A stretch of DNA of 64,000 nt from Laccaria trichodermophora (lineage: Eukaryota > Basidiomycota > Agaricomycetes > Agaricales > Hydnangiaceae): NCBI GenBank assembly GCA_018417955.1, contig JACTVC010000003.1:1302001-1366000 (forward strand), in the 5' to 3' direction. The position numbers were made by a program, and so were the translations under genes. Below are positions 23,601 through 33,845 of this stretch, piece after piece. Below the pieces are notes generated by a model. It was given only the letters and a program-made list of their open reading frames with translations. It made no database searches and was not told where the DNA came from. How positions within the stretch are numbered: position 1 is the first letter of the stretch; each line of letters starts with the position of its first letter.

Positions 23601-23910
23601 CGTTGAGCAGAAGTTGGACATGCCCGTCCAAACGCTTCGGATAGTCAACTCTGATCCAAGAGCCATTGGGAACACTGGAAAGAGAGGGTCTTGAAAGACC
23701 GTTGGGCAGAAGTTAGACATGCCCGTCCAAACGCTTCGGATAGTCGACTCTGATCCAGAAGCGTCTCTTGACCCAAGAGAGCAATTTAGAAACTCTGGGA
23801 AGACAGGGTCTTGACTCGTAGTTTCTTTGAGGTTGTGAGTTGGTGGCCCAGCAGACGAAGAGGAAAAGAAGGACCATGTACGTGAGAAGTGAGGTCATCA
23901 ATCCGTTCAT
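22765..23910 (-). pseudogene. Broken paralogue of the four-helix membrane protein gene
   Basis: Homologous to the intact gene at 26542-27458. Its later exons remain coherent: a segment with HWYSNQRNSNHALTKARSHL, then an AFFSPTECVHPRWGRC segment, then a last exon with VARNPIKDPFLAELPPPIDI and a TGA stop at 22765-22767. Differences from the paralogue in these exons are mostly conservative, so they were under selection until recently. The first exon is damaged. Where the paralogue reads WPVRYIALLEF, this copy has lost one base and runs into a stop (WSVRV then stop). The stretch before it is rearranged: a 99-bp tandem duplication, and opposite orientation relative to the paralogue. An unrelated open frame (MNGLMTSLLTYMVLLFLFVC) starts at 23910. 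Rescue by an alternative start or intron cannot be excluded. Confidence 0.6.
23598..23760. repeat. Partial tandem duplication of about 99-bp period
   Basis: A block starting GACCGTTGAGCAGAAGTTGG at 23598 recurs from 23697 with few changes; both contain CGTCCAAACGCTTCGGATAG. It lies in the damaged first-exon region of the pseudogene copy and is absent as a duplicate from the intact paralogue. Confidence 0.85.
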
Positions 23911-24269
23911 CCGCGGATTTTCACTCTATCATCGTCAAGGCGCCCAAAGGAAAGTGTTTTTTGAGGGAAGAGTGGGCAATACCACATAAGTACCAGTTCA
24001 ACAGCCATCAGCGCCAAAATGGTCAACTTGATCTAGAGTCAAATGTTGGACAAGTAAAGACAAGGACGCACACTTGGAGATTCATCTGTCACTTTACTCT
24101 GCTTACTAGGGGTCCCTCCAGAATTCAAAACAATCTTGGTGTCCAACTCTGTGAACAGTACATTGAAGCAGAACATGATGATTCTAGGACTCCTGAGATT
24201 CTGGTAGGCTTATCGACGGATACTGAATTTAGGGCGGCATCAAAGAAAGTTGGAAATGGCCCCGGCACT
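23911..24269. other. Gap between the pseudogene and the Fic gene
   Basis: One plus-strand frame stays open across this gap and runs into the first Fic exon, but without a convincing ATG or family match. I treat it as promoter and leader of the Fic gene. A longer N-terminus for the Fic protein remains possible. Confidence 0.45.
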
Positions 24270-26010
24270 ATGTCTAATCTTCACCTGACCCCTTATCTCA
24301 ACGTAGACCGCCCTCAACTTCAGCATTCTTCCGTCACTGTAAATAGACTTCTTATCTTCATCCTCAGCCAAGCGCTACATCTAAAGAACAGTTTTTTTGC
24401 AGGAGTTGCCGGTCGACGCTTTGGGGCCTGACCTGTCCTTGCAGCTAAGGGCCTCACTCACGGTTGACTCCTCCAACGGTGTTGCATGCGCTGCATCCGC
24501 AAGGCTATGGGAATGTCTTCTCGAAAATCACCGCTTACCTTACCTTTTGCTGAGAGTGGCGGACATGCGAATGACGCTGCGTAGCACTATTACTGCCCTT
24601 ACCTTGTATGAAGAGGTTAGTTCACCCGATATACATGGACAAGATGCGTTGTTACTCAATTTTTGTAGTTGCAAACGATGGTGGGGGATCCACAGCTCGC
24701 CCGTTGGATTGCGCATTCTCGGTCATCTATTCTGGCCGAGGCAGAGCGGCAGCGTAAGCGGTCATTTGCTTTTACCGTCATAACCTCGTGGCCAATGAAT
24801 CTCTGCAGTGTTCAACTACAAGAACGATTCGTCGCTGGGCTTCTCGCCGAGCCAACGTTGGCGATCGACAGCAGAAAAGGATACTTTTCCTTATTGCAAA
24901 CTCCAGAGCGCTCACATCAATGTTATACGCCAATGGCAGAAGATGCATCCTCCGAAGGACATCATGGCCAAATTCCTGAATCTGCACTGTCTCGAGACCA
25001 ATGTTATTGAAGGAACAATGCAGTTCGATCCATCTGTCAGTTTCTCATTCATTCTAAACCGCGTGCAGGTCCCTTACTTTCGTCGCAGGATACAGCTAGA
25101 CTGATCGAAGTCGGCTTTTACAATCAAGCAGAGCTCGTCGACCTAGGGAACCCCATAGGCGGTGCAGTGCGAAACCTTGCCGATGCGCTATCTATCCTTC
25201 AAGATACACATAAGGTCACAAATCCTTGTTGTTTTTGCCCCTTAGGCACTGCTGATGATCATGTACTTATAGGCCTTGAATGAAATATTTACTTTCCTCG
25301 ATTCTGATCCTCTGAATCTAACTGTGGAGATATTGTGCCATCTTCATGCAAAGCTCATGCAAACCAGCCGGGTCTTATACGTTGACACGGTCTCCGGAAG
25401 TCGATTGTCTTACCTTAATATAGGAATAACTCGACAAGTCTCCCGCTGCAACGTCACAGCGATTTCTCGCGGGCAAGGCGTGAAGATACAGTTTTGTCCT
25501 TATGATGAAGTCGAAGCGGAGCTCAATACATTTTGCAAACGTTTCAATGTCAGTATGGACGTGGCATCACCTTAAATCCGACCATATAAATGAACGTACT
25601 GACGAACTTTCAGGAACTTGTTCGACAAGCCGATATGGACCCTTTCGCCTCTGCCGCATGGATCACTCATGTCTTTCTCACTATTCATCCCTTTGAGGCA
25701 AGTTATAATAATTACCGTCCGCTTACACTTTTTCTCGACTGCGTAGGATGGTAATGGACGATTGTCCAGAATCTTAGCGTCAATGCCATTACTGAAGAAT
25801 GGACTCCCCCCTCTATGTATCCCGGCTTTTTACAAATATGCATACAATCTGCTCCTCAACAACGCATGCTCCATAGTCCCCACTTCCTTGCTTTCATGAC
25901 TGACTATTACGCAGATAAGAGCCAACCGAGACGGACACTACCAGAAATTTATGCAAATGTTATATAGTGCAACAAAATCATCCCTGGACATGCTGAAGGC
26001 AATAATTTGA
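24270..26010 (+). CDS. Fic-domain protein (AMPylase-like), autoinhibited class
   Basis: Fic proteins transfer AMP (or other phosphate-containing groups) to target hydroxyls, or remove it. Nine exons join in phase: 24270-24338, 24403-24615, 24669-24753, 24809-25035, 25089-25214, 25273-25548, 25614-25697, 25747-25875 and 25915-26010; about 434 residues. The core motif is complete: HPFEDGNGRLSR at residues about 357-368, with catalytic His357. A match to the inhibitory-helix motif (S/T)-x-x-x-E-(G/N) is TNVIEG at residues 186-191 (Glu190), well before the core, as in FICD-type class II proteins. The helix before the core, ASAAWITHVFLTI, and the later RDGHYQ are also family-like. The intron that splits the motif between Glu360 and Asp361 has a GC-AG border. 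The donor of the last intron is weak (GTCCCC at 25876; GCATGC at 25864 is the alternative). No signal peptide, transmembrane segment or TPR is evident, unlike animal FICD. The ATG at 24270 is the least certain point. Confidence 0.82.
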
Positions 26011-26541
26011 CTTGGGACAGTGGGAGGGAGTTGCAGTGGGGCACCAAGGCTGTATGATAACTTGAGATGTGGAAAGAGCAATGTGGTAATGATTCGCTCA
26101 GAAGTTTTTGCTAGAAGACGTATGATCAAATTGAAAATCAGCAGCTGCCATCATGATAGACACTGCATTTTGTGGTCTTCTCGCGATGATGGATGTCAAG
26201 GTTTGAAGGGGACCGCGGTGAGCCGGCCGCCTTCCAGTTATACTACAAACTTCGTCCATAGTTATACTTGTAACAGGACCCTCTGGCCAGCCCATGTATT
26301 GAGGTTTGAAGATGCGCGAGCCATTAACACGACCAGGTGATTATAAATTTGGGTGAAGTCAGAGTGAACCAGCATTAACTTTCATTGAACTTCCACCCAA
26401 AGCACCTGTCCAGCGACAGAGTCATCGAGGCTCATAGCTTACAGAAATCCAAGTCGTTAAAATGTGTGCCATCCTGATAATTACATCGACGGGTATACAA
26501 GGGATAAAAAGCTCACAAATGTCTGCACTCAGCCGAGAGGG
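26011..26541. other. Shared 3' flank of the Fic gene and the membrane-protein gene
   Basis: This convergent gap of 531 bp begins within a few bases of the Fic stop and contains the duplicated 3' flank of the membrane gene (from about 26152). No gene is seen. Confidence 0.5.
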
Positions 26542-27366
26542 TCATAAGCTGACCTGACCCTCCGGCTCTATCGAATCATCTTCAATCCCATCTGCCACAT
26601 TGATCCCTGCCCACGCAAAGGTCGCTTCATCCTCTATATCGATCGGTGACGGAAGCTCGGCAAGCAGTGGGTCTTTTATTGGATTGCGCGCCACATTATA
26701 CACGACATACAAGGATGCAACCACTTGTAGATGGATATGAGCTAACAGAAAAAGAGGTCGGGCAGGCCCTCACATATTGCAACAGCCAACCAATTGATAT
26801 TTGTTTTAACTTCATCTTCGCAGCGGCCCCAGCGTCGGTTGGTGCATTCAGAAGGTGAGAAAAACGCGACGACTTGGCAGACTACGGTCGATGATCAGCC
26901 ACTGCCGGCGATTTCTGAAGAAAGGTCGTGGGGGCACACCAAGTATTGTCATTGTTAAAGACGCAAGGATGAGGAGGTGGCTTCTCGCTTTTGTCAAAGC
27001 GTGATTTGAGTTCCGTTGGTTGCTATACCAATGTCTAGAGCCGACGTGAAAAAAAGGTTAAGCAGCCCGGTCAAAGGGCTGGAGAAAGACACACATGGGT
27101 ACAATGCCCAGAAGAACCAACAAAGGCTCAACGAGTCTTTGCATGATGTTCAAACCTAAACAGTCTCCTTAGGAACTCCGTTTCATGATCTGAAAATATA
27201 GGAGGGCTCACCATTGTCCTGATAGAAGGGCGGATATTGAGTCAGTCCTAGAATCAAAACAAGTCCAGCAATAAATTCCAGTAATGCTATATAGCGAACG
27301 GGCCAAGACAAACGGGGCGGAAAAGCGATCAGCAAACGCGTACCATAATATGTCCTATGGTCCCAC
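26152..27366. repeat. Segmental duplication, copy 2
   Basis: Collinear with 22436-23600. This copy carries the intact membrane-protein gene. Just beyond its end (27371-27472) the sequence matches the other copy only in reverse complement, after which direct similarity seems to resume (GTTGTGACTTGGTGGC here, GTTGTGAGTTGGTGGC there). Confidence 0.75.
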
Positions 27367-27458
27367 AAGACCTTCTCTTTCCAGTGCTTCCAAATTGCTC
27401 TTGGATCAAAAGACGCTTCTGGATCAGAGTCGACTATCCGAAGCGTTTCAACGGGCAT
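26542..27458 (-). CDS. Four-helix membrane protein, intact copy of the duplicated pair
   Basis: Five exons join in phase on the minus strand: 27458-27212, 27155-27095, 27034-26940, 26881-26774 and 26723-26542, giving 230 residues. The first exon begins METLRIVDSDPEAS after the ATG-CCC start (MPVETL) and reaches the first hydrophobic helix around YIALLEFIAGLVLILGL. A second follows in VEPLLVLLGIVP, a third in LLILASLTMTILVCQVVAFF, and a fourth in NINWLAVAILVASLYVVYNV. A conserved acidic tail follows: VARNPIKDPLLAELPSPIDI and DEATFAWAG. The family is not recognised. The same tail is conserved in the damaged paralogue, which supports the model, especially the intron joining exons 4 and 5. The N- and C-termini are soluble and probably on the same side of the membrane. 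Confidence 0.72.
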
Positions 27459-27774
27459 GTCTCCACGATCTTAAGTTGACGTTGTGACTTGGTGGCGCCC
27501 AAGCGGCTGCGATTTTGCCGGACTGGCCGCGCATTTTTTTAGAGACAAGAACCATGCTGGATTGATGATTCCAGGATTCCTAAGATACAGGCTTGCAGCT
27601 GATTGTTATAGGTAGGTAGATATCATATAAAACTGAAGAGCTTGGTGAAACGATCGATGATCGTGCAAGATACCAAGTACTTGCGATTCCAAATTGTTCA
27701 AAACATTCAAACTCTAGGACTAGTACAAGGCTTCAGAAAGGGAAAGAATAAAGTTGTCATCCGAATCAAAGCCA
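27459..27774. other. Gap between the membrane gene and F-box gene 1
   Basis: The 316 bp hold the 5' leader and promoter of the membrane gene, starting with the end of the inverted block, and the 3' flank of F-box gene 1. No gene is seen. Confidence 0.5.
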
Positions 27775-29672
27775 TCATACATAAACGACATAATCATCTT
27801 CAGAATCACTATTGGCAAAACCTATCTCCCACCCATCCCAAATTACATCGTTGACGATTTCTCTAAGTTCGTCAACATGATTTGTCATCAGGCGATGACA
27901 TCGACAAAGCATCAGCTCGCGCACTGCAGCCTTCCTCAAGCAACGTTCCGTCAGGCAGTCCTTCAAATCCTCAAGTTCAGCATATTCTCCATCGTAACCT
28001 GAATCAAAATTCGTGTCTTCAATTGTGAGATGGAGAAGGGAGGGAAAGTAGACTACGGGTGCCATCTTCCGCGTCGATGAATTTGTAGACAGACTTGTGC
28101 CAGTGGCAGTACTAGGCTCAGCAATCATGGCTGACAGAAGCGTGTGTACGGCTGGCCCTTGTACACGTATGGATCTTAGATATGCAAGCTTCCCAAAACT
28201 CCTCATCCACGTTTGTTCTGTCATTTGGCCTGGATACAAAACATGCAACAATGCGAGCTGCTCCAAAGGTAAAGCAGCACAGGTCTCTCCGATAATCTGA
28301 TCATCCACAATTCCGGGCGTTACGGTTGAAGACCATTGAAAAGACAAATCTATGAAAGGTGGCGGATCCAGATCTCCAGACAATGGATGAAACGTTAACA
28401 CGGTGGGCCAGGCTTGTAAACTTAAGCCCGTTGGACCATCACCCAGGATTTTGAGACTGCGGATGGGGCACTTATGTGGTTTTGCGGCACTGGATATGGT
28501 AGCCGTTGGTCCCCATAAGCCACTGACAAAGGTCAGGATACTAGAGAAATCAGGATCAGAGACCACTGTGCTTCCGCAAGATAGCTTAAGGGTGGCACTG
28601 GATGACACAGATAGATGCCTTAATGCATTAGAACAGTCGGAATCAGAGCCCGAGAGATGTAAATATGTCAACGAGTACAGTTCAACAATGCGTCGGTATG
28701 ACACCGTCGAAGAGCCATCAGCAACATGGGGAAGAGTGTCCTTCAGATCAAGTACAGTGAGGGTTGGAAGTTGCTCTAGAACATCCAGAAAAAGGGGTGT
28801 GCATGGTCTGGTTTTTAGGGCAGTATTGTGAATTTTGAGGTGGGTAAGACCTTTGAGAAGGTGGGACGTCCAATCAAGATTGCAATGTATCAGTTCAAGG
28901 TGTCGGAGCTGAGAGGAGTCATCACTAAAGAGCTCCGGGGGAATGGAGTAGTTGTCACGAAACGGCTCCCCATAATGGTGATCCTTTGCTGAAGTACACA
29001 ACACGAGGATCTGGAGCATGGGCGATGCTCTGGGGACATGCGAGAAAAGGTTCCTAAACCATGCACTCGGGGAGATTATGTTCAACTCTCGTACACGGGA
29101 AATGTGGTTCACGGCCAGTTGAACAGCTTCAATCGATTTTGGGCCCCCCACGTATGCAAATCGGGCATCAATGACCAGAGGAGCCATTTTGGACCTCTTC
29201 AACATCTCTCCCACCCACCTCGGTCGCGCGAAAACAGGCGTTGTCCATAAGCGGGGGCAATCGATAGCCACTGTTCGCCAATGGCGTGAGACGTGGGTGA
29301 CTTTAACCCAACTCATGGTTAGCTGCGGGGGCTCGTATGTGGCTGCGCAATAAAGGAATATTTTGGAGAGTATTTCAGGGGGGAGGCGCGATATGGCAGC
29401 TAGGCTATTGCGGCGAGACTTGAGCGCTCGGATGGCCCCTTCCATTCTCTCAATCTCTTGATCAATACGACGACGGGCAATATGAACGGTCTGCTGAATC
29501 TCGTAAAAGTCTTGAATTTGCGGCTTAGAGGATAATATGGGATCTTGCATTGAGTATTAAATATCCTGACTTCAAATCTAATTGAGCTTGAAAGTGGAAG
29601 CATACCTGTGGAAAAGGGGTCATCTTGAAATTTATTAAATTGAGGATTTAGACCAACGACAAATCCTGACAT
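27775..29672 (-). CDS. F-box protein, tandem copy 1
   Basis: F-box proteins recruit targets to SCF ubiquitin ligases through Skp1. Two exons join in phase: a short 5' exon 29672-29606 (MSGFVVGLNPQFNKF) and a main exon 29543-27775; 611 residues. A short coiled-coil-like helix (ARRRIDQEIERMEGAIRALK) precedes the F-box-like domain ISRLPPEILSKIFLYCA at about residue 65-105, followed by VKVTHVSRHWRTVAIDCPRLW. This is the usual agaric F-box layout. The rest resembles leucine-rich repeats without clear periodicity. It is the tandem paralogue of 30395-32334. Compared with that copy, an indel near the 3' end replaces the acidic tail with an early stop (DDYVVYV). A frame starting at an internal ATG at 29550 would lose the shared leader exon. 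Confidence 0.85.
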
Positions 29673-29730
29673 GTTGAGGTTTCCAAGCCACCGGCTGACC
29701 ACTGCGGCGGTGTTCGTTCATTATTACATA

Positions 29731-30325
29731 ATATATCCGGATTAAACTATCCAGAAACCCTGGTTTCCCCTGAACAACCCAGGGTTTCCAAAGTGCTTGC
29801 GTAGAAACCTTGTTTCCACAAGAAGCGGAGCTCAGAATATTTGAACTCCACCACATCCATGGGCACTGTGAACCCATGCATGAGTTCAAGTTGGCGGCGG
29901 GGGTCACCAACCTTTCAAGTAGCAAGGGGCTATGGAATGGAGCAGTGGCATCCCTAAATGACTCCCGCTCTCCTACATCTATGTGAGTATAGCTTCCCGT
30001 CTTGTGTAGACCATGAACTGGCAATATTATTTACCGTGGTAACCACTTGTCGAGCAGGCGCGTCGCATCGCGCGACGACACGTGTGCGACAAGGGATGTG
30101 CGTGACGCGGAGCTCAACCCGTCGCGCTCTCTTCTCATCATGACCAGGGGAGCTAAAGTCAATTTAAGTTTGAACGCGACACGCATCGGCATCAAATATT
30201 CAACTCCGACATGGGGTTCCTCGAAATAACTCATCGACTGATGGAAGGGGGATTTCTACCAAATGTAGAAGAAACCCAGGGTTCCACGCGGAAAGGGGGT
30301 TTCTGGTTAGATTGATCCAATATAT
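29731..30325. mobile_element. Candidate non-autonomous element with terminal inverted repeats (MITE-like)
   Basis: The ends are imperfect inverted repeats. The left end, 29731-29760, begins ATATATCCGGATTAAACTAT and ends CCAGAAACCC. The reverse complement of 30297-30325 begins ATATATTGGATCAATCTAAC and also ends CCAGAAACCC; about 25 of 30 positions agree. Weaker inverted similarity continues inward for perhaps 60 bp (paired GGGTTTC and GTAGAAA blocks). The roughly 0.6-kb interior has no coding capacity that I can support. No clear target-site duplication is visible, so a decayed element or simple inverted duplication is also possible. Confidence 0.5.
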
Positions 30326-30394
30326 CCCGTTCAAACGTTGCTTCAATTCAGCTCTCTGAAAGACCATTTTAAATTCTGAAACCAGTACAGGGCT

Positions 30395-32334
30395 TCAAAA
30401 AGGAAAAGATGAGTAGTCGTCATCCGAATCAAAGCCACCGTCATCCATATCCGAGTCCCCCATGAATCCAAAATGATCGCCATAATCATCTTCACTGACA
30501 TCCGAGTCCGTAAATGTCTCCAACCCGTCCCAAATCACATCGACAACAATTTCTCTAAGTTCGTCGACACGCTCTGCCGTCAGGTGATGACATTGCCAAA
30601 GCGTTAGCTTGTCCACTTCGGCATTCCTCTCGTAACGTTCCATCAGACAGTCCTTCAAATCCTCCAGCTCGGCATATTCGTCATCGTAACCTGAATCAAA
30701 ACTTGTGTCTTCAAGTGTAAGATGGCGCAGGGCGGGAAAGTATACTGCGGGCGGGATCTTTCTCTGATTGCGTGAGCGTTTCCTCGTCGATGAATTCGCA
30801 GGCACACTTGCGCCGGTAGTACTAGGCTCAGCAATCATGGCTGACAGAAGCATGTGTGCGGCCATCTTTAGTAAACGTATGGATCTTAAATGCGTAAGCA
30901 TCCCAAACCTCCTCAACCACATTTCTTCTGTCATCTGGTTTGCGGAAACGTCCAACGAGGCGAGCTGCTCTAAAGGTAAAGCAGCACAGGTCTCTCCGAT
31001 TATCTTATTCCAAATTCCGGGCGTAATGGTTGATGACCAGTGGAAACCCAAATCTATGGAAGGCAGATCCAGATCCAGATCTCCATATAACCTTTCAAAC
31101 GACAACATGGTAGGCCAGGCTTGTAAACTGAAGCTCGTTGAATCCCCGCCCAGGATTTTGAGACTGCGGATGGGTGGTTTTGCAGCACTTGATATGATAG
31201 CTGTTGGTTGCCATAAGCCACTGACAAAGGTCAGGATACTGGAAAAATCAGCGTCAGAGACCGCTGTACTTCGGCAACATAGCTGAAGTCTGGCAATGGA
31301 TGTCACAGATAGATGTGTCAATGCATCAGAGCAGTCGTAATCAGAGCCTGAGAGGTGTAGATTTGTCAACGAGCGCAGTTCAACCTTGCGTTTATATGAC
31401 ACCGTTGAAGAGCCATCAGCAACATGGGGAAGAGCGTCTTTTAAGTCGAGTACTATAAGGGTTGGAAGTTGCTCTAGAACATCGAGAAAAAGCGGTGTAG
31501 ATGGTCTAGTTCCTAGAGCAGTATCGTGGACTTTCAGGTGTGTAAGACCCCTGAGAAGGTGGGATGTCCAATCGATATTGCAATGTATCAGTTCGAGGTG
31601 TCGCAGCTGAGAGGAATCATCACTGAAGAGTTCTGGTGGGATGGAGTAGTTGTCATGAAAAGAAAGCTTTGTTGAAGCCGACAGCACAAGAATTTGAAGC
31701 ATGGGCGATGCTTTTGGGACACTTGAGAAAAGTTTCCCAAACGACGCACCCAGGGAAACTATCTTTAACTCCCGTACACGGGAAATGTGGTTCATGGCCA
31801 GTCGAAAGGCTTCAGTCGATTCTGGGCCCATGTATCCAAACCGGGCATCAATAACTAGAGGAGCCATTTTGGACCTCTTCAGCATCTCTTCCACCCACTT
31901 CGGTCGCGCGAAAACAAGAGTCGTCCATAATTGAGGGCAACCAATAGCCACCGTTCGCCAATGGCGTGAGACATGGGTGACTTTAACCCAATTCATGTTG
32001 AACTGCTGGGGCTCGTGTGTGGCTGCACAACAAACGAATATCTTGGAGAGCATTTCAGGCGGGAGACGCGATATGGCAGCTAAGCTATTGCGGCGAGACT
32101 TGAGCGCTCGGATGGCCCCTTCCATTTTCTCAATGTCTTCATCGATACGGCGACGGGCAACATCAACTGTATTCTGAATTTCTGGCTCGGAAGATAATAT
32201 GGGGGCACTATCTTGGATTGAGTTAATATCCCGACTTCAGATCAAATTGAGCTTGACGGTAAAAGCTCACCTATGGAAAGCGGGTCATCAAGTTTATCGA
32301 ATTGAGGACTTGGCCCAACGACAAAGCCGGACAT
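30395..32334 (-). CDS. F-box protein, tandem copy 2
   Basis: Two exons join in phase: 32334-32271 (MSGFVVGPSPQFDKLDDPLS) and 32211-30395; 626 residues. The leader exon matches the one in copy 1, showing that the two-exon structure predates the duplication. Features follow in the same order: the helix ARRRIDEDIEKMEGAIRALK, the F-box-like ISRLPPEMLSKIFVCCA, VKVTHVSRHWRTVAIGCPQL, then a leucine-rich region. The C-terminus ends in a strongly acidic tail rich in Asp, Gly and Ser. The gene is divergent from epsilon-COP, with only 103 bp between start codons. Substrates are unknown; such genes are highly expanded in agarics. Confidence 0.87.
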
Positions 32335-32437
32335 GTTGAGACTGAACGTTGAACGTCGAGTACTGAGTCAATATTATACTGTATAGCGGTCGCTTGCATA
32401 AGCAAAGTCACTAGCACTCTCATCGAACACGTCGACG

Positions 32438-33557
32438 ATGGACTCCTCCGAGCTGTATCATGTCAAGCAGCAATTCGTGCTCGGTAATCGCGCTACTCAC
32501 CGCTTCCAACATATTCTGACTCTCCTTTTCTTAAAGGCGCTTACAAGACACTTACCCAACTGACATTGCCAGATTCTTCATCGCCCGATTATACGTCTAC
32601 ACTCCTTTACAAGGCTCGTGCATATATCGCTCTTCACGACGCGAAATCAGCGCTTCAACTGATACCAGAAGACACTGAGGATGTTTCGCTCAAATCCGCT
32701 GCTTCACTCGCGCGATACGTGGCTGCTGCCGATGCCGTGGAGAAGGAGACGGCTTTAGAGGAGTTGAGAGATTTGTCAGTTGAGATAGAAGGAGATGAAT
32801 CGGAAGGGAGTGAGAGAGAGAAGGCAGTTGTTAGAGTGCTGGCGGGTACAGCATTTGCGCAAGCCGGCGAAATCGAGGAAGCTCTAGAGACCCTTGGAAC
32901 CGACACTGAAGATCTAGAAGCGTATGTCCTTATCTTCATCCAAGTTTTTTGCCGAAAAGCTAATGTTTGTGTTTCCAGAGTCGCGTTAATCGTTCAGATT
33001 TACCTCTCAATCAATCGACCTGACCTTGCAAAGAAACAATTTGACCGTTCGAAGCGGTGGGCTGAGGACGACCTTCTCTTGCAACTCATCGAATCCACCA
33101 TTGGTCTTGTCACCGGAAAAGATGGCTATTCAAATACCAGCTCCTTCTACACTGAACAATTGGGCAATCCGTCGCTGTCGTCCCCTCACCTCTTGACTGC
33201 ACGCGGCGTTACACGCATCCTCCGAAACGAAATTCCGGAAGCGAAATCAGATCTAGAGGAGTCTTTACAGCAGCAAAAGGGGAACCCGGAGGCAGAGGCT
33301 GCATATGTGGTTGCTGCTGGATTGGGTGCCACAAAGCCGTCGGAGGCTGAGGAGCTCTGGACGTGCGTATCTTTCACGAATTATGAGTCGCCTTGTGTTC
33401 TAACAAATTCACCCATTTATCTTCTTCTCGCAACAGCCGATTCGCAGCAGAGCATCCTACACACCCACTGGTTGAAAACGTGAACCAAAAGGCCGCTGCA
33501 TTCGATGAGTTTGCAGCCAAGTTCACTGTCCCACCCTTGGCAACGGCTTCTGCGTAG
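32438..33557 (+). CDS. SEC28: Coatomer epsilon subunit (epsilon-COP)
   Basis: Subunit of the COPI coat for Golgi-to-ER vesicle traffic. It binds alpha-COP through a helical TPR-like solenoid. Four exons join in phase: 32438-32483, 32537-32921, 32979-33362 and 33437-33557; 311 residues, normal for the family. The start is MDSSELYHVKQQFVLGAYKT, where the first helical repeat begins. Family blocks include LYKARAYIALHDAKSALQLI, VQIYLSINRPDLAKKQF, LLTARGVTRILRNEIPEA, and a C-terminal HPTHPLVENVNQKAAAFDEF. It is convergent with MCM7 (288 bp between stops) and shares a 103-bp divergent promoter with F-box copy 2. Confidence 0.93.
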
Positions 33558-33845
33558 TGATTTTTGTGGCATGTGTTATTATTATTGTGGATAATGAGGT
33601 TTGCATTCTATTCCACAGGCGTCTTTCTGTTAGGCAATCCTGAACAGTGTAGATGGGTGCTGTGTCCTTATGGATTCGAAGTTCCCCCAACATCTTATCA
33701 AAAATAGGGATTTTACATCGCTCTACGCGGTTTGCGCCCAAAAAAACAATCTTCTATTCGAATAGTCGTGATATGCAGGTATACAAGGGTAAAGTACAGG
33801 TATCGATGAAGGATGAATACAACGAGAGCAATGGCGTCAGTATCT

